NCBI GenBank assembly: GCA_965658745.1
Contig: CBFHTK010000007.1
Span: forward strand, 1 to 64,000
Reading direction: 5' to 3'
DNA length: 64,000 nt
Source: JAHDFB01 sp965658745
Lineage (GTDB): Bacteria; Bacteroidota; Bacteroidia; Chitinophagales; Saprospiraceae
Below the pieces are notes generated by a model that ran no database searches, was not told the origin of the DNA, and was given only the letters and a program-made list of their open reading frames with translations. Positions 9,234-17,085 of this stretch are shown in pieces. Position 1 is the stretch's first letter. Each line of letters begins with the position of its first letter. The position numbers and the translations under genes are program-made.

Positions 9234-11678
9234 TCACTTTTCTAAGAGCATTTGCATTTTTGCTATTCGATCCTCTAGTCGTTCGGTAGACGATCGTTGA
9301 CGAAGTCGATCCACAACAATAGGGAATGCAAAAGGTGTTGCTTTTTCGGGAGTAGAAACAATGAAGTCGCTATTAGTAATACGTTCGAGGGTACGACGCA
9401 TCCTGACTTCTTCCAATTGAAAAGTCATCACTTCATCGAAGGTTTGCATGTACAGAAGATTGTCAGGTTCGTACTGTGCAAAAACATCAAATAGTAGCTG
9501 TGAGGATGCTTGTAGATGTCGATCTTTCTTTGCTGCTCCAGGGAAGCCTTGGAAAATTAAACCAGAAATTCTTGAGATGTCTCTAAATTGCCTTCTTGCC
9601 ATTTCCGCGGCATTGATGCTTCCTTGAATGTGCATTTGCAAGTCATTGCCATGAAAAAGATCTTTGGTCATGATCGACTTAATATCAATTTGTTGGTCAG
9701 ATAGGAGTTCTACTCCATAATCATTCATCGCAATGGTGAAACTTATTGGTATCATATCACCGATTCGCTTGGCAATCAGGACACCAAGACCTTCATGAAC
9801 ATATCGACCTTCGAAAGGATACATGATTAGATGATATCCTTCCTTGTCTTGAAAGTACTCAACAAGAAATTCGTTTTGCCGTGGAACAAAGGACATTTCT
9901 TGCTGCTTCAAGAAAAGAGGACTCAGAAGTAGAATTTCTTTTTGTTGTTGAGAAGGACTATTGTAAAAGCTGGTAAATTCTTGTCGTAAGATTTCAGATA
10001 GATTACTTGAAAGCGGCATTCTACCTCCCATGAACGACGGCACTCTTCCCGTTTTCTTTGTTGTTTTCTTTACAATCATTGTCATATCCTTGATACGAAC
10101 GAATTGCAGATTCCTACCACTAAAGAAAAAGACATCACCAGGCTCAAGTTGACTTGCAAACCATTCTTCAACACTTCCTATCTTTTTACCACTCATAAAC
10201 TTGATAGATAGCATTGCAGAACTAGTAATGGTGCCAATAGACATTCGGTGGCGACGTGCAATCTTACGGTCACGCACGACGTATCGACCTGCTTCGATCT
10301 CAACTTTTTTGTACTCATCATAAGCTTCAAGTGAACTGCCACCATATACCATGAAGCTCAAGACCCATTGCCACTCTTCTTTGGAAATAGACTGCATGCA
10401 AAATGTTGACTTGATTTCTTCAAATATCTGATCAGGATAGAAACCCTCAGATACAGCTAATGTCGTTAAGTATTGAATCAGCACATCAAAAGAACGTATG
10501 TATGGTATCTTGGATTCTACTTCGCCTATTTGAACTGCCTTGCGCAATGCCGCTGCTTCAACAAGTTCAAGAGAATGTGTTGGCAAAAAGAATATTTTAG
10601 ATACAGCACCAGGCGAATGACCGCTTCTTCCAGCGCGCTGCATGAATCTAGCCACACCTTTAGGACTACCAATCTGTACAATGGTCTCTACAGGTCGAAA
10701 GTCCACTCCAAGATCAAGACTTGAAGTACAACACACCGCTTTAATGGTTTCAGTATGCAGTGCATCCTCAACCCATTCTCTTAAATTTTTGGCGATTGAT
10801 CCATGGTGCATCGCTATGATGCCCGCAAGTTCTGGAGCAACTTCTAAAATCTTCTGGTACCAAATTTCACATAAGGCACGTGTGTTGATAAATATAAGCG
10901 TCGAGCGGCTTTCTTTTATGATCGGTATCAGTTTATCGATCATTTTTATGCCTAGGTGACCAGCCCAAGGAAATCGCTCAATTTCGTTTGGCTTGATCGT
11001 TTCAACTTGTATTTCTTTCTGAATGTTACTGCGAATCAACTTAGCTTTTTGGGCCATCTGAGCCCCTAGTAAAACCTGCATGGATTCTTCCATGTTTCCG
11101 ATTGTCGCCGAGATCCCCCAGATCCGCAAGCCTGGGGCTAGGGTTTTCAATCGAGAAAGAGCAAACTCTACTTGTACCCCGCGCTTACTTCCGAACAATT
11201 CATGCCACTCATCGACAACAACCGCTTTCAGTTGTTTGAAAAATCGATGATAGCCCTTGGTTGCCATGATGACGTGAATACTCTCAGGAGTGGTAATCAG
11301 AATTTCTGGAGGATTGTTAAGTTGTTTAGCCCTATTCGTTGTTGTTGTGTCTCCAGAGCGAATCTCAACACGCCAATCCATACCCAGCCCTTCGATTGCT
11401 CGTTCTGCGGCATTTTTTATCTCTTTTGTTAGAGCTCTTATTGGACTAACCCAAATAGCTTTAAGTCCCTTTCTCTTTAGATGGCGATGATTCAGTAAAA
11501 TGGGAATGAGCATCGAGTAAGTCTTACCACTTCCAGTAGGCGCATTGATCATTCCACTTTGTCCTGATGTATAAGCATTCCAAGCTTCAGCTTGAAAAGG
11601 AAATACCTTCCAAGACTGAGAGTGAAACCAATGTATTCCATCATTTAACGTATTAGAAATTTTTGTCTTTGTAGCCAT
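9234..11678 (-). CDS. Lhr-like DEAD/DEAH helicase, probably the ligase-associated type
   Basis: An 814-residue superfamily 2 helicase. Motif I is APTGSGKT (46-53), motif II is DEWH (156-159), motif III is SAT (190-192) and motif VI is QRAGRSG (347-353). A large C-terminal part follows, as in Lhr and the ligase-associated DNA damage response helicases. In many bacteria that group is encoded with an ATP-dependent DNA ligase, an MBL-fold exonuclease and a phosphoesterase. None of these is next to it here. It is convergent with the metalloprotease gene. Confidence 0.87.
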   Translation of the reverse strand: MATKTKISNTLNDGIHWFHSQSWKVFPFQAEAWNAYTSGQSGMINAPTGSGKTYSMLIPILLNHRHLKRKGLKAIWVSPIRALTKEIKNAAERAIEGLGMDWRVEIRSGDTTTTNRAKQLNNPPEILITTPESIHVIMATKGYHRFFKQLKAVVVDEWHELFGSKRGVQVEFALSRLKTLAPGLRIWGISATIGNMEESMQVLLGAQMAQKAKLIRSNIQKEIQVETIKPNEIERFPWAGHLGIKMIDKLIPIIKESRSTLIFINTRALCEIWYQKILEVAPELAGIIAMHHGSIAKNLREWVEDALHTETIKAVCCTSSLDLGVDFRPVETIVQIGSPKGVARFMQRAGRSGHSPGAVSKIFFLPTHSLELVEAAALRKAVQIGEVESKIPYIRSFDVLIQYLTTLAVSEGFYPDQIFEEIKSTFCMQSISKEEWQWVLSFMVYGGSSLEAYDEYKKVEIEAGRYVVRDRKIARRHRMSIGTITSSAMLSIKFMSGKKIGSVEEWFASQLEPGDVFFFSGRNLQFVRIKDMTMIVKKTTKKTGRVPSFMGGRMPLSSNLSEILRQEFTSFYNSPSQQQKEILLLSPLFLKQQEMSFVPRQNEFLVEYFQDKEGYHLIMYPFEGRYVHEGLGVLIAKRIGDMIPISFTIAMNDYGVELLSDQQIDIKSIMTKDLFHGNDLQMHIQGSINAAEMARRQFRDISRISGLIFQGFPGAAKKDRHLQASSQLLFDVFAQYEPDNLLYMQTFDEVMTFQLEEVRMRRTLERITNSDFIVSTPEKATPFAFPIVVDRLRQRSSTERLEDRIAKMQMLLEK

Positions 11679-11893
11679 CTAGCTGAGTGGAACGTAATAA
11701 GATACTAAACAGCAAAGATGGGGCTTTGTTGGCACTGGAAGAATAAGTAGAATTACTTTTGTGGGATTTCAAGATCTTCACTGCTTGCTTTGATTTCATT
11801 CCCTTTGGAAATAGCGAAACAAGACAGCTAATTTTACCAACTTTGTCCACCCTTTCATGTTTCATGTGAGGAATTAAAAATTGTGCTAGACGA

Positions 11894-12364
11894 ATGGATG
11901 AATTGAAAAAAGAAATTTGGAAGGTCGAAATGTTGTGGTGGATGTTCACTGCACTGGCAGTGGTGATCGTCATGTTACCAATCTACCTTGAGGTGCCTGA
12001 CTTTCCCTTTGTAGGCTACAACATACTTTATATAGTATTGGCAATTACATTTACTCGGTATATTTTCTTACTCAAGCATACGCCTGTTGCCTATAGTCTT
12101 CCTTTTAAGATTGTCATTCCACTGATAACTCTAGTTATGCTCTTGTTATTACAGGATGGGCTTGCGGAGTTTCAGCGAGTATTGGATGAGGAAGGTTTTA
12201 TGGTTTTTATGGGTGATATGAGCACAAAAAAGGCAACTGGCCTCGCTAAGTACATTCGTGCGGAGTATTTCTTTTTTGGAGTTTCAACGATAATATGTAG
12301 TATCGTTTTACCTTTCAGAATGATTGTCAGTATTTGGAGACAGAAGAACAGAGGAACAGTGTAA
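11894..12364 (+). CDS. Small four-helix membrane protein of unknown function
   Basis: A 156-residue protein with four clear hydrophobic segments (~residues 14-32, 40-58, 68-86, 128-146) and basic ends. I do not recognise a family. It is transcribed away from the helicase gene across a 215-base gap in which I see no other gene. A perfect 6-bp hairpin (AAGGTG-GTTA-CACCTT) overlaps its stop codon, but no T run follows. Confidence 0.6.
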   Translation: MDELKKEIWKVEMLWWMFTALAVVIVMLPIYLEVPDFPFVGYNILYIVLAITFTRYIFLLKHTPVAYSLPFKIVIPLITLVMLLLLQDGLAEFQRVLDEEGFMVFMGDMSTKKATGLAKYIRAEYFFFGVSTIICSIVLPFRMIVSIWRQKNRGTV

Positions 12365-12378
12365 GGTGGTTACACCTT
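12363..12378 (+). other. Short hairpin at the end of the membrane-protein gene
   Basis: AAGGTG-GTTA-CACCTT, a perfect 6-bp stem. It lacks a T tract, so termination is doubtful. It directly precedes the interspersed repeat that runs into aroA. Confidence 0.4.
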
Positions 12379-12386
12379 GCGCTGGT

Positions 12387-12466
12387 TTCGACTACCGCTC
12401 AACCACCGGAAGGTGCATAACGGTGACTGAGCGTCAGCCGAAGTCAGCGTCAGCCGAAGTCAGCGA
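12387..12466. repeat. Interspersed inverted repeat overlapping the aroA 3' end
   Basis: The left arm TTTCGACTACCGCTCAACCA (running on to CCGG) is an imperfect inverted copy of CGGTGACTGAGCGTCAGCCG from base 12421 (about 17 of 22 positions pair). The right arm is followed by a second 16-base copy of GCGTCAGCCGAAGTCA (12431-12446 and 12447-12462). A near match to the left arm occurs in opposite orientation at 28461-28485. The element supplies the last codons and the stop of aroA. Confidence 0.7.
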
Positions 12467-13687
12467 ATCATAATCTTCCCAGAAATCAGGATAGCTTTTA
12501 GATACAACATCTGCCTCTTCAATTTCGACTGGCATGATCGCTGAAATACAAGCAAAAGCCATCGCCATTCGATGGTCTTTATAAGTGGGAAAGATCGGAA
12601 TTTCTTCGCTTGACGCTTTACCCTCCTGTAAATAGTACTCTTTTGAGGGATTTTTAGAAAACTTACTAGGTAACTTGCTTATATAAACTTGCACCTTCAA
12701 AAGCTCATTTTGTAAAGCTAGAATTCTATCCGTTTCCTTGACTTTGAGAGTCTGAAGACCGCTGAATAAAGCAGTAACTCCTAGTCCAGCACAAACCACT
12801 GAGACCGTCTGAGCCAGATCGGGTTGAAGTAAAAAATCTTGCTCTATTTCATTTTGATGGTTGCCGATATGTTTTAAGTGCCACACACCGTTCTTGAAAG
12901 CTGATTCGACACCTAGCGATTTCATTATTTCGACGATAGACTGATCACCTTGAATTGAATTTTGGTGCAAACCACTTAACTGAATTTCGGATCCAGGAAC
13001 TAGGGCTGCCAGACCAAAATAGTATGATGCAGCAGACCAGTCTGCTTCTACTTCGTAGTCTTTGGCAGTGTATTCTTGCTCTGAAATATTTATCATGTCA
13101 TCTTCCCAAGAATAGGTGATACCAAAATCTGTCATTAAATTTAAAGTCATCTCGAGATAGGGTCTCGATACAAGATTCCCTTCAAGTCTTAATTGTAAAC
13201 CTCCTGGAATATGTGGCGCAATCAGCAGCAGGGATGAGATAAATTGACTACTAATACTGGCATCAATTGTTAGTGTCTCCACTGCTTTCTTCCAATTTGC
13301 TTCCCCAATCTTTAGCGGGGGATAGCCTTCTTCCTCCAGATATGTAATGTCAGCTCCCAGAGTTCTCAAGGCATCAACCAAAGGGCCTATCGGACGTTCT
13401 TTCATACGGTCCGATCCAGTAAGAATTTGAACACCATCTTGCAAGCATAAGTAAGAACATAAAAAGCGATAGCTTGTACCTGCGTGATGTACATCGTATG
13501 TATATTCATTGGCAGATAAAGCTTGCTGTAAAACTTTCGTATCGTCAGCATTGGCTAGTCCGTGCAGGTGCATATCGTCCTTAGCAAGTGCTTGAATGAT
13601 AAGCAATCTGTTGCTAATGGATTTTGAACCTGCAAGACGAATTACACCGCTTAATGGATTCGAGATTTTCTCTAGACGTCTATTCAT
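12434..13687 (-). CDS. aroA: 3-phosphoshikimate 1-carboxyvinyltransferase (EPSP synthase)
   Basis: Sixth step of the shikimate pathway, joining phosphoenolpyruvate and shikimate 3-phosphate. The 417-residue protein has the phosphate-binding start LAGSKSISNRLL (residues 18-29), SDRMKERPIG, and the C-terminal KETDRI and DHRMAMAFA motifs of the two-domain fold. Its start overlaps the phoH stop by eight bases. After YPDFWEDYDSL, where the family normally ends, about ten extra residues (LTSADADFG) are encoded by the inserted repeat. The extension is surface-like and need not abolish activity. aroB lies 2.3 kb away on the other strand. Confidence 0.95.
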   Translation of the reverse strand: MNRRLEKISNPLSGVIRLAGSKSISNRLLIIQALAKDDMHLHGLANADDTKVLQQALSANEYTYDVHHAGTSYRFLCSYLCLQDGVQILTGSDRMKERPIGPLVDALRTLGADITYLEEEGYPPLKIGEANWKKAVETLTIDASISSQFISSLLLIAPHIPGGLQLRLEGNLVSRPYLEMTLNLMTDFGITYSWEDDMINISEQEYTAKDYEVEADWSAASYYFGLAALVPGSEIQLSGLHQNSIQGDQSIVEIMKSLGVESAFKNGVWHLKHIGNHQNEIEQDFLLQPDLAQTVSVVCAGLGVTALFSGLQTLKVKETDRILALQNELLKVQVYISKLPSKFSKNPSKEYYLQEGKASSEEIPIFPTYKDHRMAMAFACISAIMPVEIEEADVVSKSYPDFWEDYDSLTSADADFG

Positions 13688-14729
13688 TATCTTTTGGGGA
13701 CTTCAATTGTGCTTCTAGGTGGCCATTATCATACTTTTCTTTTCTCGCTTTCTTTTCAGCTTCTTTTTCTGCTTTTTTCCGTTCTGAATCAGTATCATAT
13801 GCTCGGATAATTTGCTTGACAAGTCTATGTCTCACGACATCGTCCGCAGATAGATTAACCCGTCCGATTCCTTCAATATCTCTGAGAAGATCTAGTGCAA
13901 TTACAAGCCCAGATCGTTGATTTCTCGGTAGATCGATTTGAGATAAGTCACCTGTTATGATGCATTTGGCATTTGGTCCTAGTCTGGTAAGAAACATCTT
14001 CAATTGGGAAGATGTTGTATTCTGCGCTTCATCCAGGATGACAAATGCATGGTCCAAAGTTCGTCCTCTCATATATGCTAGGGGTGCTACTTCGATCACT
14101 CTCGTTGTCATGAAATAGTCCAACTTTTCTCTCGGGAACATATCATCAAGCGCATCATAAAGAGGCCGTAAATAGGGATCTACTTTGTCTTTTAGATCAC
14201 CGGGTAAAAATCCCAAAGACTCTCCCGCTTCAACAGCAGGCCTGGTTAATATGATTTTCTTGACAAGTCTTTCCTTGAGAGCTCTTGTTGCAAGCGCCAC
14301 CGCTGTATATGTTTTTCCTGTTCCTGCTGGTCCGATCGCAAATACAATATCGTTTTGCAAAGCAACATCAATCAATTTCTTTTGATTAACCGTTTTTGCC
14401 TTGATCGGCTTTCCGTTGCGACCATATACGATAGCCGAATTACTATTATCGTTAGCCAAAAGGTGTTCATGGGGAGTTCCTCCTTGTAGAATGTCTTTCA
14501 CTAAATGCACAGTGAGCTCTTGATTGTTTTGCACAATGCGAATCATTGCTTCCAAAGCAGCTTTGGCTCTTTGTGTGTATTTTTTTTCTCCTGATATCTT
14601 AATATTGTCGCCTCGAGAGACGATTTTGATCGTCGGATAAGCCTCTTTCAATAGATTCAGTTTGGAATTATTCTCTCCTTGCAATGCAACAGGATCAACT
14701 CCATTAATAGTTAAAATAATATCGCTCAA
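13680..14729 (-). CDS. phoH: PhoH-like ATPase
   Basis: Cytosolic P-loop protein of the PhoH family, linked in other bacteria to RNA metabolism; the substrate is unknown. The 349-residue sequence has an N-terminal nucleic-acid-binding-like region (1-90), Walker A GPAGTGKT (133-140), the block RPAVEAGESLGFLPGD, Walker B VILDEAQNTT, and a Lys/Glu-rich tail (SERKKAEKEAEKKARKEK). It is first of a two-gene unit with aroA (8-base overlap) and is divergent from the SAM hydrolase operon. Confidence 0.93.
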   Translation of the reverse strand: MSDIILTINGVDPVALQGENNSKLNLLKEAYPTIKIVSRGDNIKISGEKKYTQRAKAALEAMIRIVQNNQELTVHLVKDILQGGTPHEHLLANDNSNSAIVYGRNGKPIKAKTVNQKKLIDVALQNDIVFAIGPAGTGKTYTAVALATRALKERLVKKIILTRPAVEAGESLGFLPGDLKDKVDPYLRPLYDALDDMFPREKLDYFMTTRVIEVAPLAYMRGRTLDHAFVILDEAQNTTSSQLKMFLTRLGPNAKCIITGDLSQIDLPRNQRSGLVIALDLLRDIEGIGRVNLSADDVVRHRLVKQIIRAYDTDSERKKAEKEAEKKARKEKYDNGHLEAQLKSPKDNE

Positions 14730-14960
14730 ATTATCTATCTCCTTGATTTATAAGATTTTTAAAATTATATATTTATTTAATATATACTAGGTAAAGTTTG
14801 TTTAACTACGGAAAAAGTGATTTTTTTGTAGTTGGTTTAAGTACATAATTCGGATGTTCAAAACATTGATTATTGTCTAACGATTCTAGATAACGTAAAA
14901 ATGCCTAAAACATCGAATATATTGTGGTTAAAAAGCTTTCTTTTTACTAAATGAACTCCC

Positions 14961-15734
14961 GTGGCCGTCATCACTCTTACTTCTGATTTTGGTAATATTG
15001 ACTACTATTCTGCTATTCTAAAAGCGAGTATAGTAGCTGCGTCAAAGCAAGTTAATATTGTCGACATATCACATAACGTTGAGAGTTTCGATATCGTTCA
15101 AGCGGCTTTTCTCTTAAAAAATAGTTTCGGCTATTTTCCAGCTGCTACCTGTCATGTAGGTGCCATAAATTTGTATTACTCCTCCAGAAACGAAATGATC
15201 TGTTTTCAGCGTAATGGGCACTATTTTATTGGTCCCAACAATGGTCTGTTTACCTTGATTTTTCCTGATTTACAGGATCGTGAGGTCTTTTCAATTCGAT
15301 ATGCTAGTTTGCTGAAAATGGAAGCTTATCAAGCCATCGCGACATTTGCCAGAGCGATTGAACAAAGGATCCCATTTGACGAAATTGCAGATCATGGTGT
15401 TAGACTAGCAAAAGGTTTTACTGTACAACCTGTTATATCAGAAAATTCCATTCGAGCTACAATAATTCATGTTGATCACTATGAAAATGTGATCGTAAAT
15501 GTGACAAAAGAGCTGTTTTATAAGATTAGTGAAAATAGGGAGTTCGGTGTTTTTTATAATCCAGGAAGTCCAGTGGTAAATATTTCAGAATCCTATAGCG
15601 ATGTGCCTGTTGGTGAAGTTTTATGCATGTTTAATACGTCGGGATATCTTGAAATTGCGATTAATTTAGGAAAGGCAAGCAGTCTTTTGAACCTAAGAAA
15701 GGACGAAACCATTCATATAGATTTTTATAATTAG
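14961..15734 (+). CDS. SAM hydrolase (adenosine-forming), DUF62/SAM hydroxide adenosyltransferase family
   Basis: Family members split S-adenosylmethionine with water to adenosine and methionine; halogenases share the fold. The 257-residue protein starts ITLTSDFG with the conserved Asp, followed by VDISHNVESFDIVQAAFLL, YFIGPNNG and HVDHYENVIVN, all family blocks. The start is GTG; the nearby ATG at 14951 is out of frame. Three bases separate it from the next gene, so it opens a four-gene operon ending in a penicillin-binding protein. Chlorinase or fluorinase activity seems unlikely, but I cannot exclude it from motifs alone. Confidence 0.88.
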   Translation: MAVITLTSDFGNIDYYSAILKASIVAASKQVNIVDISHNVESFDIVQAAFLLKNSFGYFPAATCHVGAINLYYSSRNEMICFQRNGHYFIGPNNGLFTLIFPDLQDREVFSIRYASLLKMEAYQAIATFARAIEQRIPFDEIADHGVRLAKGFTVQPVISENSIRATIIHVDHYENVIVNVTKELFYKISENREFGVFYNPGSPVVNISESYSDVPVGEVLCMFNTSGYLEIAINLGKASSLLNLRKDETIHIDFYN

Positions 15735-15737
15735 ACT

Positions 15738-16040
15738 ATGTTGTATCGAATAGTGCGTATGGAATTTGAGGCTTCGAGGAAAGATGACTTTATTAGGGCG
15801 TTTTATTCGAAGCAGCCGTTTATCAAAGCATTTCCAGGATGTATTGATGTTGCTTTGATGCAGGATGAACGAGATGTAAATTCGATGGCGACTTGGAGTC
15901 TTTGGGAGAGCAATGATGATCTAGAAGCATACCGAAGTTCTGAGCTATTCAAGGAGACATGGGACAATGTCAAACCAATGTTCTCAGGAAAACCAAAGGC
16001 ATATTCTCTGACGAAACACAAGCAAATTGCAAACGATTAA
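15738..16040 (+). CDS. ABM-fold (antibiotic biosynthesis monooxygenase-like) protein
   Basis: A 100-residue protein of the dimeric ferredoxin-like ABM type, visible in YRIVRMEFEASRKDDF, the PFIKAFPGC turn, the MATWSLWES strand and the YRSSELFKETW helix. The substrate is unknown; many such proteins are not monooxygenases. It begins three bases after the SAM hydrolase and overlaps the aroB start by 14 bases. Confidence 0.78.
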   Translation: MLYRIVRMEFEASRKDDFIRAFYSKQPFIKAFPGCIDVALMQDERDVNSMATWSLWESNDDLEAYRSSELFKETWDNVKPMFSGKPKAYSLTKHKQIAND

Positions 16041-17082
16041 TTGCCAAGACTACCCGATTCATATCGGTTCCATTGAACAATCATTGGCAAACTTTCTGCA
16101 AGGTAGAGACTATTCTTCTGTTGCAGTGGTAGTAGATGAGAATACTCGTCGTCATTGTTTGCCCTTGATTTTGGATGTACTAGATTCGAAGCATTTGACG
16201 ATTGTAGAGGTTCCTGCAGGTGAGTCGTTTAAAAACATCGAAACGTGCACGCTAATCTGGAAAAAATTGCTGATGGCAGGTTTTGATCGGAATAGTTTGG
16301 TAGTTAATTTGGGAGGAGGTGTGATAGGAGACATGGGTGGATTCTGTGCATCAAGTTACATGCGAGGAATTGACTTTCTGCAGATTCCTACGACCTTGCT
16401 TGCTCAGGTTGATGCGAGCGTTGGCGGTAAATTGGGTGTGGATTTGGAAATGGTAAAGAACATCGTGGGTTTTTTTAATAACCCAAAAGCTGTCCTTGTA
16501 GATCCAAAATTTTTGAAGACCTTAAATAGTAGAGAAGTCCTAAGTGGTTATGCCGAAGTTGTGAAACATGCATTGATTGCCGACTCGGTAATGTGGAATA
16601 AGTCAATACTTTTGGGGCTTGACCCCCATAAAATAAATAGTGATCAACTAAGTAGGTCTATACAGGTCAAGAGAAATATAGTTGAGCAAGATCCTTTTGA
16701 AAAGGGAATACGTAAGATTTTGAATTTTGGACATACAGTAGGACACGCGGTTGAGACAGTTTCATGGAATACAAAGAATCCTTTATTGCACGGTGAAGCG
16801 ATTTTCGTTGGCATGATCTGTGAAACCTATCTGGCTTACGCCAAAAATTTAATTTCGATGGACTTGTGTGATGCAGTTTGTCGGGCTTTAAAGGGTATAT
16901 TCTATCGGAAAGATGCTGTATCAAGTGCTGAAGAAATCTTTCAGATCATGTTAAAAGACAAAAAAAATAGACGACAAGAGATACGAGCTGCGTTAATTAA
17001 TGGAATAGGTTCTGCCAAGTATGACGTCATACTCACACGAGAAGAAGTATCGGAAAGTTTCCAATACTACAAAAAACTATAA
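16027..17082 (+). CDS. aroB: 3-dehydroquinate synthase
   Basis: Second step of the shikimate pathway (DAHP to 3-dehydroquinate; NAD and divalent metal). Residues include the NAD-binding NLGGGVIGDMGGF, IPTTLLAQVDASVGGK, the NPKAVLVDP block, SGYAEVVKHA and the metal-binding NFGHTVGHAVE. The 351-residue length is normal. No ATG is available before the conserved region; the start is TTG, 14 bases inside the preceding gene. A perfect GGGG-CTTGA-CCCC palindrome (16614-16626) lies in the coding region. Confidence 0.95.
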   Translation: MQTINCQDYPIHIGSIEQSLANFLQGRDYSSVAVVVDENTRRHCLPLILDVLDSKHLTIVEVPAGESFKNIETCTLIWKKLLMAGFDRNSLVVNLGGGVIGDMGGFCASSYMRGIDFLQIPTTLLAQVDASVGGKLGVDLEMVKNIVGFFNNPKAVLVDPKFLKTLNSREVLSGYAEVVKHALIADSVMWNKSILLGLDPHKINSDQLSRSIQVKRNIVEQDPFEKGIRKILNFGHTVGHAVETVSWNTKNPLLHGEAIFVGMICETYLAYAKNLISMDLCDAVCRALKGIFYRKDAVSSAEEIFQIMLKDKKNRRQEIRAALINGIGSAKYDVILTREEVSESFQYYKKL

Positions 17083-17085
17083 ATC

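Noticed and set aside
11653..11973. 106-codon minus-strand frame beside the helicase gene
   Set aside because: It overlaps the helicase start and the membrane-protein gene and has no protein-like composition.
16464..16494. Hairpin GGGTT...AACCC in aroB as a further family member
   Set aside because: It encodes the conserved VGFFNNPKAV motif, so the sequence is explained by protein conservation.
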